The position numbers and the translations under genes were made by a program. Below the pieces are notes generated by a model. That model was not told the origin of the DNA. It was given only the letters and a program-made list of their open reading frames with translations, and made no database searches. 64,000 bases of DNA, from positions 1,116,001-1,180,000 of the forward strand of contig JACKOP010000001.1 in assembly GCA_024234165.1 (NCBI GenBank), in the 5' to 3' direction. Of this stretch, positions 1 to 9,353 are shown piece after piece. Each line of letters begins with the position of its first letter. Position 1 is the first letter of the stretch. This stretch comes from Pseudomonadales bacterium. GTDB lineage: Bacteria; Pseudomonadota; Gammaproteobacteria; Pseudomonadales; UBA5518.

Positions 1-2685
1 CTGTGTGAGGCCGCGCTGCAGATCGCACGCGCCGCCGGCTACAGCCATGCCGGAACGGTCGAGTTCCTGATGGACGCGGACACCGACCGCTTCTACTTCA
101 TCGAAGTGAACCCGCGCATCCAGGTCGAACACACCGTCACCGAGATGGTCACCGGCGTGGACATCGTGAAGGCGCAGATCCGCATCTCCGAAGGCGCACG
201 GATCGGCGAGGAAGACTCCTACGTTCCGGCGCAGCAGGACATCCAGCTCAGCGGCAACGCGCTGCAGTGTCGCGTCACCACAGAGGATCCCGAGAACAGC
301 TTCACGCCGGACTACGGACGCATCAGCGCATACCGCAGCCCGGCCGGCTTCGGCATCCGGCTCGACGGCGGCACTGCCTACGCCGGCGCGGTGATCACGC
401 CGTGGTACGACTCGCTGCTGGTCAAGGTCACCGCGTGGGGACACAGCGCGGACGAAGCGGCCCGGCGCATGGACCGGGCGCTGCGCGAGTTCCGCGTGCG
501 GGGACTGTCGTCGAACCTGCTGTTTCTGGAGAACGTCGTCGCACACCCGGCGTTCCGCTCGGGCGAGTGCACGACGCGCTTCATCGACGAAACCCCGGAA
601 CTGTTCCGTTTCCGCAAACGGCGTGATCGTGCCTCGCGCGTGCTGAGGTTCCTCGGCGACGTGATCGTGAACGGAAATCCGGAACTCGAGGGACGCACGC
701 TGCCAGCGTTGCCGCTGCCGCGACCGATACGGCCACCGTCCGCGAGCTGCGACCTGGCGCTGGACCCGCCTGCCGGGAGCCGCACGCGACTGCAACAGCT
801 CGGGCCGGAGAAATTCGCCGCGTGGATGCGCGAGCAGACACCCGTGCTGCTCACCGACACGACGATGCGCGACGCGCACCAGTCGCTGTTCGCGACCCGG
901 CTGCGCAGCCACGACATGCTCGAGATCGCTCCGTACTACGCACGCATGCTGCCCGGATTGCTTTCCCTCGAATGCTGGGGCGGGGCAACCTTCGACGTCG
1001 CGCTGCGGTTTCTGAAGGAAGATCCCTGGGAGCGTCTGCAACGGCTGCGTGCCGCGATCCCGAACGTGCTGTTCCAGATGCTGCTGCGCGGCTCCAATGC
1101 GGTCGGCTACACCAACTACGCCGACAACGTGGTGCGCCACTTCATCCAGAACGCGGCCCGCGAAGGCATCGATCTGTTCCGCGTGTTCGATTCGCTGAAC
1201 CAGATCGACAGCATGCGCATCGCGATGGATGCGGTGATCGAATCCGGAGCGCTGTGCGAAGCGGCGATCTGCTACACCGCTGACATTTTCGACAAGAACC
1301 GCCCCAAATACGATCTGCGCTATTACCTCGACCTGGCGCGCAAACTCGAGAAGGCGGGCGCACACATACTCGCGATCAAGGACATGGCCGGCGTGTGCAG
1401 GCCCCGCGCAGCGCGCGAACTGGTACGCGCACTGAAGCAGGAGGTCGGCCTGCCGATCCATTTTCACACCCACGACACCAGCGGCATTGCAGCCGCCTCG
1501 GTGCTGGCGGCGATCGAGGCCGGCTGCGATGCCGTCGACGGAGCCCTCGACGCGATGAGCGGACTGACCTCGCAACCGAACCTCAGCGCCATCGCCGCCG
1601 CTCTGGCGGGCAGCGAGCGCGACCCCGGCATCGATTTCGATGCCATGCAGAGGGTGTCGCATTACTGGGAAGGCGTGCGACGCCAGTACGCACCGTTCGA
1701 ATCCGACCTGCGCTCGGGCACCGCCGACGTCTACCGTCACGAAATGCCCGGAGGGCAGTACACGAACCTCAGGGAACAGGCACGTGCGATGGGAATCGAC
1801 CACCGCTGGAGCGAGGTGGCGCAGGCCTATGCCGATGTGAACCGGTTGTTCGGCGATATCGTCAAGGTTACGCCGACGTCGAAAGTGGTCGGCGACCTTG
1901 CCCTGCTGATGGTCGCCAACGGACTCACGCCGGAGGATGTGGAGAATCCGGCGCGTGCAATCGACTTCCCGGAGTCGGTGATCTCGCTGATGAAGGGCGA
2001 ACTCGGCTTCCCGCCGGACGGCTTCCCGCCGGATCTGCAGAAGAAGGTGCTGAACGGTGCGCAACCCCTCGCAGGCCGAGCCGGTGATTACCTGCCTGCG
2101 GTCGATTTCGAGGTCGCACGCGCGCAGGCCGAGACGGCCACCGGCCACCGGGTCGGAGACACCGATCTCGCCTCGTACCTGATGTACCCGAAGGTCTTTG
2201 CCACCTACGCCGCACATCGCAGCCGCTTCGGTGACGTCTCACTGCTGCCGACCCACGCGTTCTTCTACGGCCTCGCGACCGGCGAGGAAATCAGCGTGGA
2301 CATCGAACGCGGCAAGAGCCTGGTGATCTCGCAGCAAGGCGTGGCGGGTCCTGACGAAGACGGCATGGTACGGGTATTCTTCGAGTTGAACGGCCAGCCA
2401 CGCATGATCCGGGTAGCGAAATCGGGGATGACGAAGGCGAGAACGAGGCCCCAGGCCGAGGAAGGCAATGGCTGCCATCTCGGTGCGCCGATGCCGGGCA
2501 CCATCGTCACCGTCGCGGTCCACGCAGGCCAGGTGGTCAGCAAGGGTGATCCGCTGGTGTCGATCGAGGCAATGAAGATGGAAACCATGTTGCGCGCCGA
2601 TCGCGATGGCACGGTCGAGGCAGTCCACGTCCGCCACGGCGAGAGCGTGGATGCGAAAGACCTGCTGCTGGAGTTTGGGCAATAA
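1..2685 (+). CDS. pyc: Pyruvate carboxylase, C-terminal three quarters (5' end outside window)
   Basis: The reading frame is open from base 1, so the gene starts upstream; about 894 of the usual ~1150 residues are present. In order: the end of the biotin-carboxylase ATP-grasp domain (EVNPRIQVEHTVTEMV near residue 37) and its C-terminal domain; the carboxyltransferase domain from DTTMRDAHQS (near residue 286), with the catalytic Lys in AIKDMAG (near 460) and the metal-binding HFHTHD (near 487); and a C-terminal biotinyl domain with EAMKME, biotinyl Lys near 859. The enzyme makes oxaloacetate from pyruvate, bicarbonate and ATP. The carboxyltransferase follows the biotin-carboxylase part in one chain, so this is the single-chain type rather than the two-subunit one. 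The wax-ester synthase begins 40 bp downstream on the same strand. Confidence 0.95.
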   Translation: MCEAALQIARAAGYSHAGTVEFLMDADTDRFYFIEVNPRIQVEHTVTEMVTGVDIVKAQIRISEGARIGEEDSYVPAQQDIQLSGNALQCRVTTEDPENSFTPDYGRISAYRSPAGFGIRLDGGTAYAGAVITPWYDSLLVKVTAWGHSADEAARRMDRALREFRVRGLSSNLLFLENVVAHPAFRSGECTTRFIDETPELFRFRKRRDRASRVLRFLGDVIVNGNPELEGRTLPALPLPRPIRPPSASCDLALDPPAGSRTRLQQLGPEKFAAWMREQTPVLLTDTTMRDAHQSLFATRLRSHDMLEIAPYYARMLPGLLSLECWGGATFDVALRFLKEDPWERLQRLRAAIPNVLFQMLLRGSNAVGYTNYADNVVRHFIQNAAREGIDLFRVFDSLNQIDSMRIAMDAVIESGALCEAAICYTADIFDKNRPKYDLRYYLDLARKLEKAGAHILAIKDMAGVCRPRAARELVRALKQEVGLPIHFHTHDTSGIAAASVLAAIEAGCDAVDGALDAMSGLTSQPNLSAIAAALAGSERDPGIDFDAMQRVSHYWEGVRRQYAPFESDLRSGTADVYRHEMPGGQYTNLREQARAMGIDHRWSEVAQAYADVNRLFGDIVKVTPTSKVVGDLALLMVANGLTPEDVENPARAIDFPESVISLMKGELGFPPDGFPPDLQKKVLNGAQPLAGRAGDYLPAVDFEVARAQAETATGHRVGDTDLASYLMYPKVFATYAAHRSRFGDVSLLPTHAFFYGLATGEEISVDIERGKSLVISQQGVAGPDEDGMVRVFFELNGQPRMIRVAKSGMTKARTRPQAEEGNGCHLGAPMPGTIVTVAVHAGQVVSKGDPLVSIEAMKMETMLRADRDGTVEAVHVRHGESVDAKDLLLEFGQ

Positions 2686-2725
2686 GTAATAAGATGTGCT
2701 GACACGGGCGCTGGAGGGATGATCC

Positions 2726-4156
2726 ATGCACAGAGTGGCGGGGCAGGACGCGTACTTTCTTTATCAGGAAACGCCGTCGGCGCTGATGCACACGCTGAAG
2801 ATCTCGGTGTGCAGGCCGCCGGACAAGCCGCACACCGAGACGGACTTCGTCGAACTCGCTCACCGTGCGATGGCCGGCCTGCCCCTGTTCCAGTATCGCG
2901 TGGTGCCGGTACCGTTCGGGCTTCACCACCCCGTCGTCGTGAACGACGGCGGCTTCGATTACGACATGCACGTGCGTCGCATCGCAGTGCCGGCACCGGG
3001 CGGACGTGAACAGCTCGACCAGGTGATCGGAGAAATCGCCGCCGGTGCGCTCGACCGTTCACGTCCGCTGTGGGAACTCTGGATAGTCGAGGGCATTGAA
3101 GGCGGGCGCATCGCGTACGTGAACAAGATGCACCACCTGCTCGCCGACGGCATGGCGTCGGCAAACTACATCTCGCGCACCTTCTACCGCGATCCGGCCG
3201 AGTACGGCAAGCGCGAGGTGCCCGTGATCCCGCGCGAGCCGGAACCCTCGTCGCTGCGCCTGGTCGTCGATGCCTTGAAGGATCTGCTGCGTGATTTTGC
3301 ACGCCTGCCCGCGCTGATGCGCGAAAGCGCTCGACGCCGCAAGCTGATCGAGGAACGCAACCGCCGCTCGAGCCTCGTGCCGGCACAACCCTATACGCCC
3401 GAGATTCCGAAGCTGCACTTCAACCGCGCACTGTCGAGCCTGCGCAACTTTGCGACCGCGCAGTACACGCTCGACGATTTCCGCCACATCCGGGAACACC
3501 TGGGCGGCACCGTGAACGACGTGATCCTCGGGATACTGGCCGGGGCACTGCGCCACTATCTGATCGCACACAACGACCTGCCGGCACGGCCTCTGGTATG
3601 CGCCATACCGGTCAGCGCCGACCGTGAGGTGGCCGCCACGCGCACCTTCGGCAACAACCTCGCGTACTTCCACGTCCGTCTGCACACCGAAATCGAGGAC
3701 CGCGTGCAACGCTATACGCAGACCCGCGTCGAGGCCGAGGCAGCCAAGGAGGTGCTCGAACTGCTGGGACGCGAAACCGCCTACGAGTGGATGCAATACC
3801 TGCCACCCATGCTCTTTTCCTCGCGCCATCGCCGCGAATACCGCGTGAAGGCAGCCGACCGCCCCGACTTCCCTCTCTCCGGCAACCTGATCGTCTCGAA
3901 CGTACCGGGTCCACGCGAACGCCGCTACACCGCGGGCGGGGACGAACTCGAGGCACTGTACTCGGCGGGTCCGCTCACCGAGGGCACGGGCCTGAACATC
4001 ACGGTATGGAGCTACTGCGGCCAGATGAACCTCTCGGCGATCGCGTGCAAGAAGGCCATTCCCGACCTGCGTCGCCTCGTGAACGAAATCAACACGGAGT
4101 TCGAGGCACTGCGCGCACTTGCCACCACCGCAGCAACAGGAGAGCAACCGACATGA
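2726..4156 (+). CDS. Wax ester synthase / diacylglycerol O-acyltransferase (WS/DGAT)
   Basis: A protein of 476 residues, the normal length for bacterial WS/DGAT. The catalytic HHxxxDG motif is present as HHLLADG at residues 136-142. Other family marks are PLWELW near residue 113, NDVILGILAGALR from residue 264 and NVPGP near residue 391. The enzyme esterifies acyl-CoA to a long-chain alcohol or diacylglycerol, giving wax ester or triacylglycerol storage lipid at the inner face of the membrane. The ATG at 2726 follows a GGAGGGATGATCC ribosome-binding region. The stop overlaps the next gene's start (ATGA), so translation is probably coupled to the acyl-CoA ligase that could supply its substrate. 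Which acyl acceptor is used cannot be told. Confidence 0.93.
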   Translation: MHRVAGQDAYFLYQETPSALMHTLKISVCRPPDKPHTETDFVELAHRAMAGLPLFQYRVVPVPFGLHHPVVVNDGGFDYDMHVRRIAVPAPGGREQLDQVIGEIAAGALDRSRPLWELWIVEGIEGGRIAYVNKMHHLLADGMASANYISRTFYRDPAEYGKREVPVIPREPEPSSLRLVVDALKDLLRDFARLPALMRESARRRKLIEERNRRSSLVPAQPYTPEIPKLHFNRALSSLRNFATAQYTLDDFRHIREHLGGTVNDVILGILAGALRHYLIAHNDLPARPLVCAIPVSADREVAATRTFGNNLAYFHVRLHTEIEDRVQRYTQTRVEAEAAKEVLELLGRETAYEWMQYLPPMLFSSRHRREYRVKAADRPDFPLSGNLIVSNVPGPRERRYTAGGDELEALYSAGPLTEGTGLNITVWSYCGQMNLSAIACKKAIPDLRRLVNEINTEFEALRALATTAATGEQPT

Positions 4157-5844
4157 GCAGTTTCCGTGAACTCGATCAGGCGCTTACCGCTCCCGGCCAG
4201 TACTTCGCGATCGAAGAGCGCGACGTCGGGCAGCGGCATCTGCGCGTCTGGAAGAACGCGCCGCGGACGCTGCGCGACGTATTCCTCGCCGGACAGCAGT
4301 TTGGCGAGCGCGTCTACATCGGCTACCAGGGCGAAGCCCTGAGCTACGCCGAACACGCACGCCAGGTCGGCGCACTGGCACGCGCACTGGTCAGCACGTT
4401 CGGCATCCGCCAGGGCGACCGCGTCGCGCTGGCGATGCGCAACTACCCCGAATGGCCGGTCGCGTTCTGGGCCGTGTCGACGATCGGCGCCGTGATCGTG
4501 CCGGTGAACGCCTGGCTCACCGAGCGCGAACTGCGCCACGTGATCGGTGACTGTGGAGCGCGGCTGCTGATCGCGGACCGCCAGCGCGCGGAATCGGTCG
4601 CACCGTGGATGCGCGAAACCGCACTCGAGGCGATCGTCGTCGCGCGCGGCGACGGCCGGCTCGCGGGCGTGCACGACCTTGCCGAGCTGGTACGACCCGG
4701 GGTGGACGCGACGCTACCCGCTGCCGAGATCGGTCCCGACGACGACGCGACGATCTTCTATACCTCCGGCACCACGGGCCTGCCCAAGGGAGCCGTCGGC
4801 ACGCAACGCAACATCTGCAGCTCCGTATTCGCCGGCGGCTACATGGTGCTGCGCACGCTGATTCGCCGCGGCGGCAAGCCCGAGGACATGGCGCTGATGG
4901 CGCAGCACCCGCAGACCGGTCTGTTGACGGTGCCCTTTTTCCACGTCACCGGATGCGTGGGTGGTCTGATCAACATGTATTCCGGCGGTGGGCGGCTGCT
5001 GCTGATGCACAAGTGGGATCCGCTCGTCGCACTCGAACTGATCGAACGCGAACGCGTGAACTTCTTCGTCGGCGTGCCGACCCTCGCCTGGCAGTTGCTG
5101 GAGCATCCGGAGGCGAGCAAGCACGACCTGACCTCGCTGAACTCGATCGCCTTCGGCGGTGCAGCGGCTGCACCCGAGCTGTATCGGCGCCTGCGCGACT
5201 CGCTGCCAAACGCTGCCCCGAGCACCGGCTACGGCATCACCGAAACCTCGGCCACGGTCGCGGCCTTCGGCGGTCCCGACTACGGCCGTCACCCGGACGC
5301 AGCCGGCGCGCCGCTGCCGGTATGCGAATTCCGTTTCGTCGACGCCGACGGCCACGACGTCGCACCTGGCGCACTCGGCGAGATCTGGGTGCGTGGCCCG
5401 GGCGTGGTGCGCGGCTACTGGAACAACCCGGAAGCGACGGCGAACGCCTTCCACGACGGCTGGTTCCGCACCGGCGATATCGGACGCATGGACGAGGAAG
5501 GCCTCGTCTACATCGTCGATCGACTGAAGGACATGATCATCCGCGGTGGCGAGAACATCTACTGCGCCGAAGTCGAGGCAGCGCTGCTCGAATGTCCGGG
5601 CGTGCGCTCGGCAGCGGTCATCGGTGTACCGCATGTGCAGCTCGGGGAGGAAGTGGGCGCGGTGCTGCAGGTCGAGACCGCTGGTGCCGAACAGGAGGCG
5701 ACGATACGCGCGACGATGGCGGGGAAGCTCGCCGCGTTCAAGCAACCGACGCGCTACTGGCTGCGCACCGGGGAACTGCCGGTCGGCGCCACCGGCAAGA
5801 TCCTCAAGCGGGAAATCCGCCAAGAGGTGCTGGGCGACTCCTGA
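4153..5844 (+). CDS. AMP-dependent acyl-CoA ligase (FadD-like)
   Basis: A protein of 563 residues in the adenylate-forming ANL family. The phosphate-binding loop YTSGTTGLPKG lies at residues 203-213, the A5-type motif STGYGITET at 357-365, the hinge DRLKDMIIRGGENIY about 100 residues before the end, and the adenylation Lys in the closing GATGKILKREI. It activates a carboxylic acid with ATP and CoA. The frame is open further upstream, but the ATG at 4153 overlaps the stop of the wax-ester synthase (ATGA) and gives the family's usual length. Co-transcription with WS/DGAT suggests it feeds acyl-CoA to storage lipid. The chain length of the substrate cannot be read from sequence. Confidence 0.9.
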   Translation: MSSFRELDQALTAPGQYFAIEERDVGQRHLRVWKNAPRTLRDVFLAGQQFGERVYIGYQGEALSYAEHARQVGALARALVSTFGIRQGDRVALAMRNYPEWPVAFWAVSTIGAVIVPVNAWLTERELRHVIGDCGARLLIADRQRAESVAPWMRETALEAIVVARGDGRLAGVHDLAELVRPGVDATLPAAEIGPDDDATIFYTSGTTGLPKGAVGTQRNICSSVFAGGYMVLRTLIRRGGKPEDMALMAQHPQTGLLTVPFFHVTGCVGGLINMYSGGGRLLLMHKWDPLVALELIERERVNFFVGVPTLAWQLLEHPEASKHDLTSLNSIAFGGAAAAPELYRRLRDSLPNAAPSTGYGITETSATVAAFGGPDYGRHPDAAGAPLPVCEFRFVDADGHDVAPGALGEIWVRGPGVVRGYWNNPEATANAFHDGWFRTGDIGRMDEEGLVYIVDRLKDMIIRGGENIYCAEVEAALLECPGVRSAAVIGVPHVQLGEEVGAVLQVETAGAEQEATIRATMAGKLAAFKQPTRYWLRTGELPVGATGKILKREIRQEVLGDS

Positions 5845-5845
5845 A

Positions 5846-6262
5846 TCAACGCAGTATTTCGCGTTCCTGCTGGCGGCGCAGTCGCTCCAGCCCCTGCCGG
5901 TAAGCTTCGGCGTCGCCGTGCTCGAAGAACAGCGGGTAACGATCATGCGCAGCGACGATGCGCCTGGCGTGCTTGATCGGACACCAGTATTGCTCCGTCC
6001 GGGCCGCGACCTCACGCGCATAGGCGGCGATACCGTTCGCATACGAGCAATAGAAGCAGTTGAACCGTTCGATGGCGTTCAGGCAGGGCAGATCGGCGCG
6101 GTCGAAGAAGAGGTAGTCGGAACGCTTCACCTTCGGAATCCGCCAGACCGGAAAACAGACCGCCTGACACAACGTGACGAACAGATCCAGCACGATGAAT
6201 GGCAGCCAGCCCAGATAGATCATCGGCGCCGTCAGCAACACCAGCGGGCGCGCCGAGACCAC
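5846..6262 (-). CDS. Small Cys-containing membrane protein of unknown function
   Basis: A protein of 138 residues starting at GTG; an in-frame stop lies only 10 codons upstream of it and no ATG or TTG intervenes. Residues about 7-36 are strongly hydrophobic and look like a membrane anchor or hairpin. The soluble part carries FNCFYCSYANG (residues 67-77; Cys69, Cys72) and YWCPIKHA (residues 92-99; Cys94), followed by a charged, probably helical C-terminus rich in Arg, Glu and Gln. The CxxC plus a third Cys suggests a metal or redox site. It lies 31 bp after the dehydrogenase gene on the same strand and ends 1 bp from the convergent acyl-CoA ligase gene. I do not recognise a characterised family. 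Confidence 0.7.
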   Translation of the reverse strand: MVSARPLVLLTAPMIYLGWLPFIVLDLFVTLCQAVCFPVWRIPKVKRSDYLFFDRADLPCLNAIERFNCFYCSYANGIAAYAREVAARTEQYWCPIKHARRIVAAHDRYPLFFEHGDAEAYRQGLERLRRQQEREILR

Positions 6263-6293
6263 GAAGCGGATCGCTCCGGTCGATCGCTCTCAT

Positions 6294-7790
6294 TCACGCG
6301 TTCGACGGGAACGCGAGCCTTGCATGCTCGCGCAGCCCACCGCCCGGCCAGCGCTGGGTAATCGTCTTGCGACGCGTATAGAAGCGCACGGCGTCGGGCC
6401 CGTACGCACCCAGATCGCCGAACAGCGAGCGCTTCCAGCCTCCGAAGCTGTGGATCGCGACCGGCACCGGCAGCGCGACGTTGACGCCGACCATTCCCGC
6501 CTGGACGCTGTCGGCGAAATGGCGTGCCGCCTCGCCGTCACGCGTGAAGATACAGGCACCGTTGCCGAACTCGTGGCGATCGATCAGTTCCACCGCCTCT
6601 TGCGGTGACTGCACGCGCACCACACACAGCACCGGACCGAAGATTTCCTCGCGATGGACGCGCATTTCCTCCGTCACGTGATCGAACAGGCAGGCACCGA
6701 GAAAGAACCCGTTCTCGTGGCCAGGCACGACCAGGCCGCGCCCGTCGACGACCAGCTCAGCACCTTCGGCAACGCCCTGCGCGACCAGCGCGCACACCCT
6801 GTCGTGGTGCGCCCGCGTGATCAGCGGCCCCATCTCGACGCCGGGCTGCGTTCCAGGGCCGATCTTCAGCCGCGCAATCCGCTCCGCCAGCAGCACCACC
6901 AGCCGGTCGGCCACCGCATCGCCAACCGCCACCACCACCGAGATCGCCATGCAGCGTTCGCCGCAGGAACCGTAGGCTGCGCCGATCAGCGCGTTCACGG
7001 CGTTGTCGAGGTCGGCGTCGGGCATCACGAGGGCGTGGTTCTTCGCGCCACCCAGCGCCTGCACACGCTTGCCGTGTCGCGTTGCGCTGGTGTAGACGTA
7101 TTCCGCCACCGGCGTCGAGCCAACGAAGCTGAGCGCCTGCACACGCGGATCGACGAGCAGCGCATCGACCGCCTCGCGGTCACCGTTCACGACGTTGAAC
7201 ACGCCGTCGGGCAACCCTGCCTCGCACAGGAGCCGCGCCAGCGCCAGCGTCGCACCCGGATCGCGCTCTGATGGCTTCAGCACGAAGGTGTTGCCGCAGA
7301 CGATCGCGAGCGGAAACATCCACATCGGTACCATCGCGGGGAAATTGAACGGCGTGATGCCGGCAACGACTCCGAGCGGCTGGAACTCCGACCAGCAGTC
7401 GATCATCGGCCCGACGTTCTTCGCGAATTCGCCCTTCAGCAGTTCCGGTGCGGCGCAAGCGTACTCGACCACCTCGACGCCGCGCTGCAACTCGCCGAGC
7501 GCATCGTCGATCGTCTTGCCGTGCTCGGCGCTGATCAGTGCGGCGACATGCATCGCATCGCGTTCGAGCAGTTCGCGCAAGCGAAACATGATCCGCGCAC
7601 GCTTCAGGGGCGGGGTGGCGCGCCACGCCGGGAACGCGGCCTGTGCGGCAGCGACGGCCCGTTCCACGGTTGCGGCCGAGGCGAGCGAGACGTGCCCGCG
7701 CAGTTGCCCGGTGGCCGGATCGTGAACCGCCTGGGTGCGCACATCATCTGTGACCGCTGCACCATCGATGAAATGTCCGAACGTCTCCAT
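6294..7790 (-). CDS. mmsA: Methylmalonate-semialdehyde/malonate-semialdehyde dehydrogenase (CoA-acylating)
   Basis: An aldehyde dehydrogenase of 498 residues. The catalytic Cys280 is in GSCGERCMA. At the place where most aldehyde dehydrogenases have an ELGG general-base Glu, this protein has LGGAKNHALV (from residue 246), the signature of the CoA-dependent MMSDH subfamily. TPFNFP near residue 146 is also typical. It oxidises methylmalonate or malonate semialdehyde to propionyl- or acetyl-CoA in valine or beta-alanine breakdown. The frame runs much further upstream, but that part is antisense to the transaminase. The ATG at 7790 has a GGGAGG site 9 bases before it; an alternative ATG at 7817 overlaps the transaminase stop (ATGA). 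The upstream transaminase would make its semialdehyde substrate. Confidence 0.93.
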   Translation of the reverse strand: METFGHFIDGAAVTDDVRTQAVHDPATGQLRGHVSLASAATVERAVAAAQAAFPAWRATPPLKRARIMFRLRELLERDAMHVAALISAEHGKTIDDALGELQRGVEVVEYACAAPELLKGEFAKNVGPMIDCWSEFQPLGVVAGITPFNFPAMVPMWMFPLAIVCGNTFVLKPSERDPGATLALARLLCEAGLPDGVFNVVNGDREAVDALLVDPRVQALSFVGSTPVAEYVYTSATRHGKRVQALGGAKNHALVMPDADLDNAVNALIGAAYGSCGERCMAISVVVAVGDAVADRLVVLLAERIARLKIGPGTQPGVEMGPLITRAHHDRVCALVAQGVAEGAELVVDGRGLVVPGHENGFFLGACLFDHVTEEMRVHREEIFGPVLCVVRVQSPQEAVELIDRHEFGNGACIFTRDGEAARHFADSVQAGMVGVNVALPVPVAIHSFGGWKRSLFGDLGAYGPDAVRFYTRRKTITQRWPGGGLREHARLAFPSNA

Positions 7791-7813
7791 CGCGTGCTGC
7801 CTCCCGGTACTGC

Positions 7814-9163
7814 TCATGCGACCGTCTCGATCACATCGCCCAATGTCTCGAACAGTTGCAGCAGGTCCTCGCGTTCGCTGACGAACGGCGGCGCGAACTG
7901 CAGCGTATCGCCGCCCCAGCGCACGTAGAAACCGCGCTCCCACATCGCCAGCGCGATGTCGTACGGCCGGCGCAACGGTTCCCCCGCCCTCGCTTCGATC
8001 TGTACGGCGCCGGCCAGGCCGATATTGCGGATGTCGACGACGTGCCTGGTGCCACGCAACGCGTGCAGGGCGTCCTCGAAGGGTGCCGCCAGCGCACGCA
8101 CCTTGCCGACCATGTCCTCGCGCACGAACACGTCCAGCGCAGCGATCGCAGCCGCGCAGGCGACCGGATGCGCCGAATACGTGTAGCCATGCGGAAACTC
8201 GATCGCGTAATCGGGGCCACCGGCTTCCATGAAGCTGCGATAGATCTCGCTGCTCGCGATCACGGCACCCATCGGTTGTGCGCCGTTCGTCAGGCACTTC
8301 GCCACGTTCATGATGTCGGGCGTGACGCCGAAGGCCTGCGCACCGAACACATCACCGCTGCGGCCGAAGCCACTGATCACCTCGTCGAAGATCAGCAGGA
8401 TCTGGTGACGCGTGCAGATCTCGCGCAGCCGCTGCAGATAACCCACGGGCGGCACGATCACGCCGGCCGAACCGGCAAACGGCTCGACGATCACCGCAGC
8501 GATATTCGACGCATCGTGCAGCGCGACCAGCTCCTCAAGCTGGTCGGCCAGTCCGGCGCCGGCTGCGGGCATGCCGCGCGAAAAGGCGTTTTCGGCGAGC
8601 AGCGTGTGCGGCAGGTGGTCGGCATCGACACCCGGCCCGAACAGCTTGCGGTTGGCACCGATGCCACCGACTCCGATGCCGCCGAAATTCACGCCGTGAT
8701 AGGCGCGCGCACGACCGATGAACCCGGTCTTGGTCGGCACGCCCTTCAGACGCCAGTACGCACGCGCCATCTTCAGCGAGGTATCGGCCGCCTCCGAACC
8801 CGAACCAGTGAAGAACACATGATCGAGTCCGGCCGGCGTCAGCTCGCAGAGCGTGTTCGCCAGGCGAAACGACAGCGGATGCCCGAACTGGAACGCCGGC
8901 GAGTAATCGAGTTCGCGTACCTGGCGTGCCACCGCAGCGGCGATCTCGGAACGTCCGTGCCCCAGCCCGCAGCACCACAACCCGGACAGGCTGTCGAAGA
9001 CGCGTCTCCCATCGGCCGTCGTGAAATGACAGCCTTCAGCCGCAACGATCAGACGCGGGTTGCGCTTGAAATCACGGTTGCCGGTGAACGGCATCCAGTG
9101 TGCATCGAACTCGCCGCGTGCAGATGGCGGGACGATTGGAGGTGCGTGTGGCGCCACGGTCAT
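7814..9163 (-). CDS. Omega-amino acid:pyruvate transaminase (class III, PLP)
   Basis: A protein of 449 residues, matching the length of beta-alanine:pyruvate transaminases. PLP-binding features are FTGSGSEAADTSLKMAR (from residue 118), the Asp260 of LLIFDEVISGFGR and the Schiff-base Lys289 in NVAKCLTNG. It converts beta-alanine or another omega-amino acid plus pyruvate to the semialdehyde and alanine. The ATG at 9163 was chosen because it gives full family length with a GAGG site upstream; the longer open frame reaches into the divergent regulator. It is the first gene of the minus-strand pair with mmsA, so the two enzymes form a consecutive pathway. The exact amine substrate is inferred from the mmsA neighbour. 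Confidence 0.9.
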   Translation of the reverse strand: MTVAPHAPPIVPPSARGEFDAHWMPFTGNRDFKRNPRLIVAAEGCHFTTADGRRVFDSLSGLWCCGLGHGRSEIAAAVARQVRELDYSPAFQFGHPLSFRLANTLCELTPAGLDHVFFTGSGSEAADTSLKMARAYWRLKGVPTKTGFIGRARAYHGVNFGGIGVGGIGANRKLFGPGVDADHLPHTLLAENAFSRGMPAAGAGLADQLEELVALHDASNIAAVIVEPFAGSAGVIVPPVGYLQRLREICTRHQILLIFDEVISGFGRSGDVFGAQAFGVTPDIMNVAKCLTNGAQPMGAVIASSEIYRSFMEAGGPDYAIEFPHGYTYSAHPVACAAAIAALDVFVREDMVGKVRALAAPFEDALHALRGTRHVVDIRNIGLAGAVQIEARAGEPLRRPYDIALAMWERGFYVRWGGDTLQFAPPFVSEREDLLQLFETLGDVIETVA

Positions 9164-9193
9164 GACGGGATACCTCGGGAGCGACGACGGCGA

Positions 9194-9219
9194 AGTGTAG
9201 GAACACCGCATGATTTCAT
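9194..9219 (-). promoter_or_regulatory. Possible promoter/operator of the transaminase-mmsA operon
   Basis: On the minus strand TACACT (9194-9199) resembles a -10 box about 30 bases before the transaminase start. A short palindrome, ATGATTTCAT (9210-9219), lies just upstream. It sits in the 190 bp gap to the divergent AraC gene and could be an operator, but no second half-site was found and the -35 is weak. Confidence 0.25.
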
Positions 9220-9353
9220 AAATACGGCATCCTGACCCGACTCCGACGGCAAGGGGTTTGCCCGCCATGCCGAACAGCGCCACGGATGCAGTGCCTGCCT
9301 GTTGCCGATACACTTGCCTGACCACACAGGGAGCAAGGAGACGGAGACGGGCG

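Noticed and set aside
6294..8297. A 667-residue version of the semialdehyde dehydrogenase
   Set aside because: The N-terminal 160 or so residues are read antisense from inside the transaminase gene; the start at 7790 gives the family length.
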